Positions 32,501 to 39,785 of a stretch of 49,989 bases of DNA are shown piece after piece. Every line of letters begins with the position of its first letter. The first letter of the stretch is position 1. The notes below the pieces were generated by a model. The model searched no databases, had not been told where the DNA came from, and was given only the letters and a program-made list of their open reading frames with translations. The translations under genes were made by a program, and so were the position numbers. This DNA comes from Planctomycetota bacterium (GTDB lineage: Bacteria > Planctomycetota > Planctomycetia > Gemmatales > Gemmataceae): contig JAKOSN010000066.1 in the NCBI GenBank assembly GCA_029777335.1, positions 1 to 49,989 on the forward strand, read 5' to 3'.

Positions 32501-33374
32501 GGTTCTTGGGATCAGTGAGCCATTTCTCGGCGGCATCGATCGCGGCTCGATCGTCCTGGGAATTGGCAACGATCAAAAACTCCAGGCTACCCACGCGCGA
32601 GATCAGTTCCTTGATGCGTTCGACCTCGTCCCCGGTCAGTTCGCGTTTCTGGCCCGCGTTGTAGTTCTCTTCGAGGAACTTCTCGATCTCGGCGACCGTT
32701 GGTTTGGCGCGATCGCGCACACGAGCTGTCAGCACCGTGGTATCGCCCACCGGCGCATCGGCCTCGGTCAACTTGTCCAGCGACCACTGATCCTTCACCT
32801 TCTTGAGGAGATTGTCCCAGTTGGTCTTGTTCTTGGCGGCATCAGCATCGGCGGTGTAGTTCTTGGTAATGAACTCCTTGATGCTCTCCTCCGAGGGCCG
32901 CGTGGCCTTGAAGACCTCGCTCACCACCTCGGCGGTGTTACCGCGACGAATGTCGAGCTTGGTATCGCCGAGTTTGTACTCCTGGCGCACCTTGTCGAGA
33001 AACTCTTCCCAGATCTTTTCCTCGGCCTGAACACGATGACGCCCGCCCGTGGGGAGAATCACCTCCACGCGGGTATCGCTCACCGGACGGATGGTGATGT
33101 TGTAAAGGTCCGCCGGATCCAGGCGCTTCTTCAACGCCGCGACCAGCTTATCCTTGTCGAAATCCTGGGGTTTCTTGGCCGGATCGATCTCGTACACCAG
33201 GATGGTGCCGCCGACCAGATCGCATCCGAGCTTGAAGTTCATGCCCGATAAGATCCGGTAGCCAAATAGTTGCAGCGGCGGCTGCGTGTAGTTCCACAAG
33301 GCGATCAAGACGATCGCAATGCTTAACACCACCGGAGTGACGCAGATCGCGATGCGAGAGGTGAACTGTTTCAT
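29568..33374 (-). CDS. secDF: SecDF fusion protein, preprotein translocase accessory subunit
   Basis: 1268 residues with SecD and SecF in one chain. SecDF uses the proton gradient to pull exported proteins through SecYEG. The first helix is near residues 8-27. LGCDLVGGTILVYEID (about 48-63) is SecD motif D1. A long periplasmic region follows. SecD helices carry AMAVDANVLIYERIREER (about 595-615). SecF starts about residue 705 with GLNMDFVGGT, and its helices carry IGYSVNDTIVVFDRIRE (about 1150-1166). The conserved Asp residues of the proton path (VDAN and VND) are present. The chain is far longer than the roughly 740 residues of Bacillus SecDF, due mainly to Lys/Glu-rich periplasmic insertions in both halves. 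It is downstream of yajC and tgt on the same strand, the classical order. Confidence 0.93.
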   Translation of the reverse strand: MKQFTSRIAICVTPVVLSIAIVLIALWNYTQPPLQLFGYRILSGMNFKLGCDLVGGTILVYEIDPAKKPQDFDKDKLVAALKKRLDPADLYNITIRPVSDTRVEVILPTGGRHRVQAEEKIWEEFLDKVRQEYKLGDTKLDIRRGNTAEVVSEVFKATRPSEESIKEFITKNYTADADAAKNKTNWDNLLKKVKDQWSLDKLTEADAPVGDTTVLTARVRDRAKPTVAEIEKFLEENYNAGQKRELTGDEVERIKELISRVGSLEFLIVANSQDDRAAIDAAEKWLTDPKNQEELKQRNIEGAAPPMPPGPEDGAYKATMHGETYYYTYRWVELGKNYLHSMHLNNAASTEKSGNAASTWQAFNLARENPKERGVIRYNSELFYSRPILNPSRLSEKDKDKKYEYFMLVRNPHKGEEVTGEYLINAREDQDKQGKLAVGFRFNSEGANRFYELTYRNRPDGKERGAFTRALAIVLDDQIMSAPHLQDVIRDSGVINGGDAGFSRKEVDLLITVLRSGALPATLIPQPVSENTMGATLGDDTIRWGTISVFVSFLAVLAFMVFYYRFAGLVACVALLANLLLTVAFMVAVSATFTLPGLAGLVLMLAMAVDANVLIYERIREERERNNSLALSIRHGYDRALPTVIDTHLSSIFTAIVLYVVGNDQLKGFGISLTVGLLISLFTSLYMTRVLFDIWMYKGWLTKLSMVRFLATPNWPFMSIRKQCFAATVIFTIFGLLLFLYRGRDGLNMDFVGGTVYTGELKDYESVADLRKELEERSRQEEFLKLKELPKEEPPGSSRWLLTYAKDGQERRVVVQGDPAAKDEAQRKVTPEYVKEHAEKFPVAAVELLFVSGANENGKSRFFTIRTEEKSRDLVQAAIARLLGDKLKNNQMEGYYADQVTLLTPGKTPFADSKTTIEEAFKKANVKVARVEDRGTEREGKLQACEVYLGERTRVSALEPILAALKKEKKVDRVAFREVTIDLSDFAYLAQVKSLLEAELRSRKALSESQTLTLSKRKGTDENEDRYKSFLVLFPVPIAEDALISSMKGFGEELSQRPIPVRLENFDSQLAAETQGRALYAILASWGAILLYLWFRFGSWTFGAAAVLCLVHDLCFTLGFIAIAHYLHDTFLGRFLLLGDFKLDLPAIASLLTLIGYSVNDTIVVFDRIREVRGKNPALTPQMIDDSINQTLSRTMLTSFITLLVVLVLYLIGGEGVHLFSFIMVVGVVVGTYSSIWIASPLLLIFGEGSAATVAERERARPAAEAGA

Positions 33375-33476
33375 GGTCGGAATGAATGCCTTTTCCTAAG
33401 GTCGAATCAATCACCTCGTCTCCCCTTCAGCCCTGTGCAGGCACAGCGAAGGGAACAGGGTGAGGGGAGGGTCACT

Positions 33477-33866
33477 TCACTTCCTTTCCGCCGAGGCGGT
33501 TTCCTTCTGCGTGAGCTCTTGTTGCGCGAGCTTGTCTTCCTTGGTGAGATTGCGGGCAATGCTGCCGCGTACCATCTTCACTTTTACGTTGTCATCGATC
33601 TTGATGGTAACCTCGTCCTCCTTGTCGCTCACCGACACCACATAGCCATAGATTCCCGCATTGGTCAGGACGCGATCGTTCTTTTCCAGTTGAGACAATA
33701 GTTTCTGGCGCTCCGCTTCCTGTCGCCGCGCGGGCCGCATCACGATCAGCCAGAACAGGAAGAAGATCCCTCCAAAGAGCAGAATGTTGAACGCCAGTCC
33801 AGCCGTGCCATCCTTGCCCGGTTGTTGTGCTTCGTCGGCGGCCCAGAGTATGAATGCAAGGAGCAT
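33477..33866 (-). CDS. yajC: YajC, Sec translocase auxiliary subunit
   Basis: 129 residues from ATG 33866 (GGGAAGG about 6 bases upstream); the TTG at 33872 is less likely. A single membrane helix, NILLFGGIFFLFWLIVMRPA (about residues 27-46), is followed by the family signature RRQEAERQKLLSQLEKNDRV, then a small beta domain (LTNAGIYGYVVSVSDKEDEV). YajC binds SecDF in the holotranslocon. It lies between tgt and secDF on the same strand, the classical order; the yajC-secDF gap is about 100 bases. The C-terminal tail is charged and longer than the roughly 110-residue E. coli form. Confidence 0.94.
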   Translation of the reverse strand: MLLAFILWAADEAQQPGKDGTAGLAFNILLFGGIFFLFWLIVMRPARRQEAERQKLLSQLEKNDRVLTNAGIYGYVVSVSDKEDEVTIKIDDNVKVKMVRGSIARNLTKEDKLAQQELTQKETASAERK

Positions 33867-33911
33867 GCGCAACCTTCCCAGGGGCGAAAAGCAAGAGGGA
33901 AAGAGAGTATC

Positions 33912-35024
33912 TTAAGCAGGTGTGCCTTGCCGGGCAAGCCAGACCCGACGGAACTCCCCAAAGCACCCCTGCTCGATCGCCTGCCGAATCTCCGCCATCA
34001 GCCGACAGTAAAAGGCCACGTTGTGCAACGACAACAACGTTGGCCCCAGCATCTCCTCCGCCAGAAACAGATGGTGCAGATACGCCCGGCTGAAGTGGCG
34101 GCACGTGTAACACGGACAATCGGACTCCAGGGGAGCCGGATCTCGCTTGTGGCACGCATTGCGTAAGCGCAGGCTCCCTTCGCGGCGCGTGAACGCCGAG
34201 GCATTTCGCCCATTGCGGGTCGGCAACACACAATCGAACATGTCGATCCCGCAGGCAACTGCCTCCAGAATATCCTCGGGGCGCCCCACTCCCATCAGGT
34301 AGCGCGGCTTGTGCTCCGGGAGCAACTGGGCCGTGGGTGCCAGGGCGGCGACCATCTGCTCCATTGTCTCGCCCACGCTGAACCCTCCCAGCGCATAGCC
34401 CGGGAAATCCAGCCCGATCAGGGCGCGCGCACACTCCGCGCGCAGCTCGACGTTCGTCCCTCCCTGCACAATGGCGAACAATGCCTGGTCCGAACGACGA
34501 TGCGCTTCCTTGCACCGTTCCGCCCAGTGAATGCTGCGCAACACCGCCTCGCGCAGTTTCTCGGGTTTGCTCTCGGCGGGGGGACACTCATCCAGGCACA
34601 TGGCGATGTCGGAACCGAGATTCTCCTGAATGGCGATCACCTTTTCGGGGGTGAGTTCCAGCAAGGCCCCGTCGATGTGCGAGCGAAAGAGGGCGCCGTG
34701 ATCATCGATCTTGCGTGCGGTGGCCAGGCTGTAGACCTGAAAGCCCCCACTGTCGGTGAGGATGGGCCGCGACCAGTTCATGAAGCGGTGCAATCCGCCC
34801 AGGTCGGCAATCAGCTGATCGCCCGGGCGCAGGGTAAGGTGATAGGTGTTGCCGAGCAGGATGGTGGCGCCCGCCTCCTCGACCTGAGACGGTGTCAACC
34901 CCTTGACACTGGCCTGGGTGCCAACCGGCATGAAAACCGGCGTTTCGAGCACGCCGTGCGAGGTGGCCAGCCTGCCGCGTCGGGCTCTCCCCTCGGTGGT
35001 CAACAGTTCAAACCGGATGGCCAT
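33912..35024 (-). CDS. tgt: Queuine tRNA-ribosyltransferase (TGT)
   Basis: 370 residues from ATG 35024 (an 18-codon upstream extension has no family match). It exchanges the wobble guanine (G34) of tRNAs for Asp, Asn, His and Tyr with preQ1. Asp91 in TDSGGFQVYSL is the general acid/base; Asp264 in DMFDCVLPTRNGRNA is the nucleophile. The zinc site is Cys303, Cys305, Cys308 (CPCYTC) with His334. VQGGTNVELRAECA and GGFSVGE match the substrate-binding loops. Length fits the bacterial family (about 370-380). First gene of the tgt-yajC-secDF group. The Shine-Dalgarno site before the ATG is weak. Confidence 0.96.
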   Translation of the reverse strand: MAIRFELLTTEGRARRGRLATSHGVLETPVFMPVGTQASVKGLTPSQVEEAGATILLGNTYHLTLRPGDQLIADLGGLHRFMNWSRPILTDSGGFQVYSLATARKIDDHGALFRSHIDGALLELTPEKVIAIQENLGSDIAMCLDECPPAESKPEKLREAVLRSIHWAERCKEAHRRSDQALFAIVQGGTNVELRAECARALIGLDFPGYALGGFSVGETMEQMVAALAPTAQLLPEHKPRYLMGVGRPEDILEAVACGIDMFDCVLPTRNGRNASAFTRREGSLRLRNACHKRDPAPLESDCPCYTCRHFSRAYLHHLFLAEEMLGPTLLSLHNVAFYCRLMAEIRQAIEQGCFGEFRRVWLARQGTPA

Positions 35025-35078
35025 GGGTGAGAATCCCGGGCAAAAACAGGCACTTTCAAAGAACCATGTACGATCCAC

Positions 35079-35113
35079 GATAGTCTCCTTTCGCGTGCCG
35101 AAAGGAGACTATC
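35079..35113 (-). terminator. Perfect hairpin between the TPR/alpha-CTD gene and tgt
   Basis: A 15-bp perfect stem (35079-35093 with 35099-35113) and 5-base loop. It lies 28 bases after the stop of the TPR gene and 55 bases before tgt. No T-tract follows on the minus strand, so it may be a processing or pausing element or a factor-dependent terminator. Confidence 0.5.
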
Positions 35114-35140
35114 CCTGAGAGGTGGCGTGCGCCAGGCGGG

Positions 35141-36481
35141 TCAATCGCCCCGCAAAGTGAGGCCATACATCGCGAGCTTTTCACGCACCTCGGTCAACGA
35201 GGTCATGCCGAAATTCTTCGATTCCAGCAGTTCATCGGCGCTGCGTTGCGTCAATTCGCCCAGCGTGTTTATCCCTAGCCGGTTCATGCACTTGCGCGCC
35301 CGCACCGACAGGTTCAGCTCACTCACGCTCTTGTTCAGCACGGCCTGTTCGGCCTCGGAGAGCGGTTGCTGCGGCGGACGGTAGCGCATCTCGCTCTGGC
35401 TGCCTTCTTCCAGCGACTGCCCCAGGCGCAGTCCCTTGGAGGCGAGCATCTCCTTGATCTCGTTGAGCGAGGTTTCGCCAAAGTTCTTGCTGCTGAGCAA
35501 CTGTTGCTCGCTGACGCGCGTCAGATCGCCCAGCGTGCGGATGTTCATCTTTTTCAGGCAGTTGCGGCTGCGCACCGACAGCTCGAAATCGGTGACCGGA
35601 ATCTCCAGCACCTGGCTGAAGCGACTCATCGCCGCATCGTCTTCGGGGTTGTAGCGCATCGTTTGCGAGGCCTGGGCATCCTTGAGGAAGAGGCGGGCCT
35701 GCTCGTCGGTGCCCCGGGTGGCCAGGATGCGTTGATAGCACTCCTCCGCCTTGTCGTACCGCTCGGAATCCTCGTAGAGCACGCCAAGATTCACCAGTGT
35801 GCCCACATGGACCGGCGGATATTTCAAGGCGCGTTCGTAGTAGGAAATCGCCTCGTCGTCGTTGCCGGCCAGGTCGTTGGCGTGCCCCAGCTGGAAGAGC
35901 GCTCCGGTGTGCCCGGGATCGAGTTCCACGGCGCGTTCCAGATGCTCGATCGCCTTGGTTCGTTCACCCTCGCTCATGGCGCAACTGGCCAGCTGGAAGT
36001 GATACTCCGCGCTATGGCTGGAGAGATCCTTCAGTTCGCCCAGGATGCTGCGTGCCTGCGTCAGGTTCCCCTGGTGGCGATAAATGCCCGCACGCTGCAA
36101 CTTGACCTGGCTGGCGTTGTAGCCGGACTTCTCGGCCCGCTCATACGCCTGCAGAGCATCGTCATACTGCCCCAGCGACGACAGCGCCCGCCCCAGGGTG
36201 AAATTGGCCAGCGCCCCCTGCGCCTGGCGCAGGTGGTCGGCCGCCTCGGCGGTGTGGCCCAGAAAGAACAGGGCGATCCCCAGTTTCAAATGCCAGGTCG
36301 AAGCCGTCGGCGGAGCCGCCCCTTCGAGTTTCTTCTTCAGCACATCGGTCACATCCCGAAGTGTGCGAAACTGGGTGCCTCCCTGGCTCAGCGCTTCGCG
36401 CACCTTCGAGACAGTGCCGGCGTCGCAATCGGGCCGTTCCACCAGTAGCGCTTTGAGATCGATCAGCATCGGCTCGACCAT
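35141..36481 (-). CDS. TPR protein with two C-terminal RNA polymerase alpha-CTD-like domains
   Basis: 446 residues; ATG 36481 with GAGGGG upstream. Residues about 60-265 are tandem TPR units (for example FTLGRALSSLGQYDDALQAY, AYFHQLASCAMSEG-like and KAIEHLERAVELDPGHTGAL). Then come two helix-hairpin-helix domains that closely resemble the alpha-subunit C-terminal domain: about 291-354 (FELSVRSRNCLKKMNI ... NFGETSLNEIKEMLASKGL) and about 381-445 (LNLSVRARKCMNRLGI ... NFGMTSLTEVREKLAMYGL). E. coli DNA-contact residue Arg265 corresponds to Arg304 and Arg394. Asn268 is kept as Asn307 but is Lys397 in copy 2. Lys298 is Thr in both. It lacks the alpha N-terminal domain, so it is not RpoA itself. 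It may bind promoter DNA, sigma or activators through the CTDs; that is inference. Confidence 0.88.
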   Translation of the reverse strand: MVEPMLIDLKALLVERPDCDAGTVSKVREALSQGGTQFRTLRDVTDVLKKKLEGAAPPTASTWHLKLGIALFFLGHTAEAADHLRQAQGALANFTLGRALSSLGQYDDALQAYERAEKSGYNASQVKLQRAGIYRHQGNLTQARSILGELKDLSSHSAEYHFQLASCAMSEGERTKAIEHLERAVELDPGHTGALFQLGHANDLAGNDDEAISYYERALKYPPVHVGTLVNLGVLYEDSERYDKAEECYQRILATRGTDEQARLFLKDAQASQTMRYNPEDDAAMSRFSQVLEIPVTDFELSVRSRNCLKKMNIRTLGDLTRVSEQQLLSSKNFGETSLNEIKEMLASKGLRLGQSLEEGSQSEMRYRPPQQPLSEAEQAVLNKSVSELNLSVRARKCMNRLGINTLGELTQRSADELLESKNFGMTSLTEVREKLAMYGLTLRGD

Positions 36482-36629
36482 GCAGTGAACCCCTCACTCA
36501 AGACTGAGACTCGCGTCGATTTGGTCGTGGCAGGTTGGCTTCCACTCCCCCAGTGCCGTTCGCCCGGGGGCCTCCTCGTCTCTGTTTTGCTAATTGTGTG
36601 CCATCCTCTTTTCTTTCCCCGCCTGTCAG

Positions 36630-36635
36630 TATAAC
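36630..36635 (+). promoter_or_regulatory. Candidate -10 box before the THUMP methyltransferase
   Basis: TATAAC at 36630-36635, 32 bases before ATG 36668, in the divergent gap between this gene and the TPR/alpha-CTD gene. A short TGTC/GACA inverted repeat surrounds it. No clear -35. Confidence 0.3.
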
Positions 36636-36667
36636 GACAGCCAGCTTTCCTGCAAGAGAGGGGCCCC

Positions 36668-37756
36668 ATGGCCAGACAGCGTCCCGCTCCCGAACTTCCT
36701 CCCTGTTATGCGATTGTTCAGCCCGGGCTGGAGGAGATCGCTGGCGAGGAGATTGCGCAGCGCCTGGGTGGCGAGGTCAAGAAGACCATGCGCGGCCTCC
36801 TGGTCTTTCGCGTGCCCGAACTCACCCCCGAGCTGCTCGAATTGCGCACCACCGAGGATGTTTTTCTCCTGGGCTGGGGGACCGACCAACTCACCTACCG
36901 CGCCGAGGATCTGGAGCGGATTCGTCGCTGGACCAGCCACGAGGTTCGCTGGGATCAGCTGTTGCGGTTGCATCATGGCATCCACCCCAAGCCGAAGGGA
37001 AAGCCGACCTACCACCTGGTGACACAGATGACCGGTAAGCACGGCTACCTGCGCCGCGATGCCCGCAAGGCGCTGGCGCAGGGATTGGCCGGCAAGTTCC
37101 CCGAGAGCTGGCGACCTGCCGAGGAGAACGCGGCCATCGAGGTCTGGTTGACGATCGATGGTCCCTCGGCGGTGTGTGGTCTGCGTCTGTCGGACCGGAC
37201 GATGCGCCATCGCACGTACAAGGCGGAGCATCTCCCGGCGTCGCTGCGCCCGACCGTCGCCGCGGCTCTCGTTCACCTGGCGGACATCCGGAGCGGGCAG
37301 GTGGTGGTTGATCCGATGTGCGGGGCGGGAACGATTGTCGCCGAGGTACTCGATGCCCATCGCGCTGAGCGGGGACTGACTGTTCTGGGCGGAGATCGGG
37401 AACGGGCCGCGGTCCGGGCCGCCAGCGCCAATCTGCGCCGTCTCAGCCCCGCCTTGCTGGCGTGCTGGGAGGCCACCCGTCTGCCGCTGGCGGACCTGAG
37501 TATCGATCGCCTGGTCTCCAATCCGCCGTTTGGCAAACAGCTCAGCAATCCCGAGGAAATCGGTCCGCTTTATCGCTGTATGATTCCGGAGTATGATCGC
37601 GTTTTGAAACGAGGCGGGATCGCCGTGTTGCTGGTCAGCGAGGCGGCTGTGCTGAAGGAAGCGGCGCGCGCGGCGGGCTGGAAACTGTTGCGCCAGGTGC
37701 CCATGCAAGTTCTTGGACAGCGCGCCCTGATCAGTGTCTGGCGAAAGCCTTTCTGA
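36668..37756 (+). CDS. THUMP-domain RNA methyltransferase (Trm14/RlmL-like)
   Basis: 362 residues. ATG 36668 is preceded by AGAGAGGGG. The N-terminal 170 residues fit a ferredoxin-like plus THUMP RNA-binding region (PGLEEIAGEEIAQRLGGEV, then HYR-like HGYLRRDARKALA). A Rossmann methyltransferase follows: SAM motif I VDPMCGAGTI (213-222), acidic motif II GGDRERAAV, catalytic motif IV NPPFG (285-289). The N-PP-F/Y motif is typical of N2-guanine base methylation. Archaeal Trm14 and bacterial RlmL/TrmN share this build; which tRNA or rRNA base is modified cannot be told from sequence. Single gene, ended by a GC-rich hairpin. Confidence 0.88.
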   Translation: MARQRPAPELPPCYAIVQPGLEEIAGEEIAQRLGGEVKKTMRGLLVFRVPELTPELLELRTTEDVFLLGWGTDQLTYRAEDLERIRRWTSHEVRWDQLLRLHHGIHPKPKGKPTYHLVTQMTGKHGYLRRDARKALAQGLAGKFPESWRPAEENAAIEVWLTIDGPSAVCGLRLSDRTMRHRTYKAEHLPASLRPTVAAALVHLADIRSGQVVVDPMCGAGTIVAEVLDAHRAERGLTVLGGDRERAAVRAASANLRRLSPALLACWEATRLPLADLSIDRLVSNPPFGKQLSNPEEIGPLYRCMIPEYDRVLKRGGIAVLLVSEAAVLKEAARAAGWKLLRQVPMQVLGQRALISVWRKPF

Positions 37757-37775
37757 TGGAGTAGGATTACCTTTT

Positions 37776-37806
37776 AGGGGCGCGCCCAGGCGGGGCCCCT
37801 CTTTTC
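37776..37806 (+). terminator. Terminator hairpin after the methyltransferase
   Basis: AGGGGC at 37776-37781 pairs with GCCCCT at 37795-37800, with a GC-rich loop, followed by CTTTTCCC. It begins 20 bases after the stop codon. Confidence 0.5.
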
Positions 37807-37852
37807 CCTTCGGATCAGCGAGAACTCCGACCCTCTACGAGGTCTTACGACC

Positions 37853-38785
37853 GTGGCCAAGATTATCTGTCCGGAATGCGAGGCCGTGCTGAAGCCGAGC
37901 AAGCCGGTGCCGGCCGGCAAGAAAGTCAGCTGTCCCAAGTGCGGCGCTGTTTTTTTGGCGCCTGACGAGGAGGACGAGCCGCGCGTCACGGCGCGCAAAC
38001 CCTCCTCTGCTCGCCAGATGGTCGAGGTGGTCGAGGTCATCGACGACGAGGACGAGGCGCCTCGTCCCTCGGCGCGCAAGGCCAAACCCGTTGCCAAGAA
38101 GACAGCACCCGCCAAACCCACCCCCAAGGCGCCCTCGCTGAAGGACGACGACGAAGAGGTGGGCGGAATGTACGGGGTTATCAAGGATCCCGACGAGGAG
38201 AATGAAGAGAAGAAACCCAAGATCGAATATGCGCCGGACCTGACCGTGAAGGATCCGCGCGGCCCGGCCACCCAGGCCCTTGCTCTCCCCTCAAACGGCC
38301 TGCTCGTCCTGGGTTTCATCGGCTTCATTGGCGGTTTCATCTACATGTGCGTCATCTGGTGGCCGGTCTTCTTCACCCAGTACGGCACCATGCTCGAACC
38401 AGCGCGGTTCAAGACCCCGGATGCCAATCAGACCCAGCGCAAGCCCGCCGATGACGACGATCGTCCCCTGGTTGAACTCAAGCTGGATGATCTCAACGCG
38501 ACCGAGAAAGCAGCCTTTGAGACGGCCAAGGCGGCCGAGTGGGTGATCCGCACCTGGGTGAGCGTGGGCCTGGCGTTTGGCTTCCTCCTCACCGGTTGCA
38601 TGATGTTTGGGGCGGTCAAGATGGTTAACCTGGAGTCCTACGGCTGGGCCATGGCGGCCTGCATCATCGCCATCGCGAGCCTGGGTATCTTTCACATTCT
38701 CTTTGGTGTGCTTGGCCTGATTCAGTTGAAGAAGCCCGAGATCAAGGCTGCCTTTGAATGGAAATCGGAGTATGGCGATAGTTGA
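37853..38785 (+). CDS. Zinc-ribbon membrane protein
   Basis: 310 residues from GTG 37853 (GAGG about 11 bases upstream). An N-terminal zinc ribbon of MJ0042-like type has Cys6-x2-Cys9 and Cys27-x2-Cys30 (CPECEAVLKP ... SCPKCGAVF). About 100 residues of low-complexity Asp/Glu and Lys/Pro linker follow. Then come three or four membrane helices: LLVLGFIGFIGGFIYMCVIW (about 145-165), a helix around VGLAFGFLLTGCMMFGAVKM, and MAACIIAIASLGIFHILFGV near the C-terminus. The build (cytoplasmic zinc ribbon, acidic linker, helices) is frequent among uncharacterised planctomycete proteins. Function unknown. It precedes the HTTM module by 79 bases; a GC-rich hairpin lies in that gap (CGCCGCG at 38804-38810 with 38832-38838). 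Confidence 0.72.
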   Translation: MAKIICPECEAVLKPSKPVPAGKKVSCPKCGAVFLAPDEEDEPRVTARKPSSARQMVEVVEVIDDEDEAPRPSARKAKPVAKKTAPAKPTPKAPSLKDDDEEVGGMYGVIKDPDEENEEKKPKIEYAPDLTVKDPRGPATQALALPSNGLLVLGFIGFIGGFIYMCVIWWPVFFTQYGTMLEPARFKTPDANQTQRKPADDDDRPLVELKLDDLNATEKAAFETAKAAEWVIRTWVSVGLAFGFLLTGCMMFGAVKMVNLESYGWAMAACIIAIASLGIFHILFGVLGLIQLKKPEIKAAFEWKSEYGDS

Positions 38786-38864
38786 AACTCCGTGATCCCG
38801 CGCCGCCGCGCGGGGCGCTCCTGCTCCGCGCCGCGGCGTGACCCCCGCCCCGAGATTTCTCTGT

Positions 38865-39776
38865 ATGACCGAACCAGCGTCCTCCCCCCACGAACCCCTG
38901 TTCCGGTATCTCTACCTGGTCCCCCGTGTGCTGCTCGGGTTGTTTATCGTTTTTCAGTTCGTCTTCATGCTGAGCGACAATCTCGTGCACATGGAGTCGG
39001 ATCTCACGGAACAGCTGCAGAAGGCGAAGAAACGCGACGACTGGGTGTGGCAGCTGGCTCAACTCTCCTCGCGCCTGCGTGACTGGGCCGATCCGCCGCC
39101 AGGAAGCCCCACGAAGTCGGCCCTGACCACCTGTTTTGAGGACACCCGTAAGTTCACGCGCTGGTACGGCCAGGCCATCGGGCAGGAGCAATCGTGGTCG
39201 CTCTTCGCTCCCAACGTCTCCGAGCATAGCAGTTTCCCGGCGGTCCAGTTTCGCTGGGACGACCCCAAAAAACCGCAGAAGGAATGGCTCGACGATGTGA
39301 GCACGCTGAATCCCCCCGGGGTTCGTCCCCCGGTCACCTGGTTGTCGGAGAACGAACCGCGCGACATTCACTCGTACTTTCGCCTGGGCCATTTTCGCCT
39401 GCGTCGCTACGAAGGGAACCTCGACACCGCCCTCTATCGCGACGGCCTGACCGGGCAGCGTCTTCTGGATAACTGGACCGAACGGATTCGCAGCCGCGTG
39501 CGCGAGGAAGGCCCCTGCATGCACGCCTTTCTCCGCTGGAAGTTGCGCGAGTTCCAGCACCAGAATCCGGACGTGCCGCCGCCAACGCAGGTGCTGTTGC
39601 TGGTGCGCACCTACACCATCCCCGATCCGCCTGGCCCGCGCCCGTGGAACTGGGATTACCAGGGGATGCGCCCGCTGGCGCGCTGGCAGCCCGACCATGA
39701 ACCCGATTCCGCCCACTATGGGCCGGTGGAGATGTTTCTCCCCTCCTCGGGATACTACGACAAGATGGAAAGGTGA
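38865..39776 (+). CDS. HTTM-module partner, single-pass membrane protein
   Basis: 303 residues from ATG 38865; GTG 38838 in frame has no ribosome site. One membrane helix near the N-terminus (LVPRVLLGLFIVFQFVFML, about residues 19-37) is followed by an extracytoplasmic domain of about 260 residues with QSWSLFAPNVSEHSSFPAVQ and EGPCMHAFLRWKLREF. The QSWxLFAPN string is typical of small proteins encoded beside HTTM genes. No catalytic motif. Its stop is 9 bases before the HTTM gene, so the two are surely co-translated or co-transcribed and probably form a complex. Function unknown. Confidence 0.78.
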   Translation: MTEPASSPHEPLFRYLYLVPRVLLGLFIVFQFVFMLSDNLVHMESDLTEQLQKAKKRDDWVWQLAQLSSRLRDWADPPPGSPTKSALTTCFEDTRKFTRWYGQAIGQEQSWSLFAPNVSEHSSFPAVQFRWDDPKKPQKEWLDDVSTLNPPGVRPPVTWLSENEPRDIHSYFRLGHFRLRRYEGNLDTALYRDGLTGQRLLDNWTERIRSRVREEGPCMHAFLRWKLREFQHQNPDVPPPTQVLLLVRTYTIPDPPGPRPWNWDYQGMRPLARWQPDHEPDSAHYGPVEMFLPSSGYYDKMER

Positions 39777-39785
39777 TGCGCTGCC

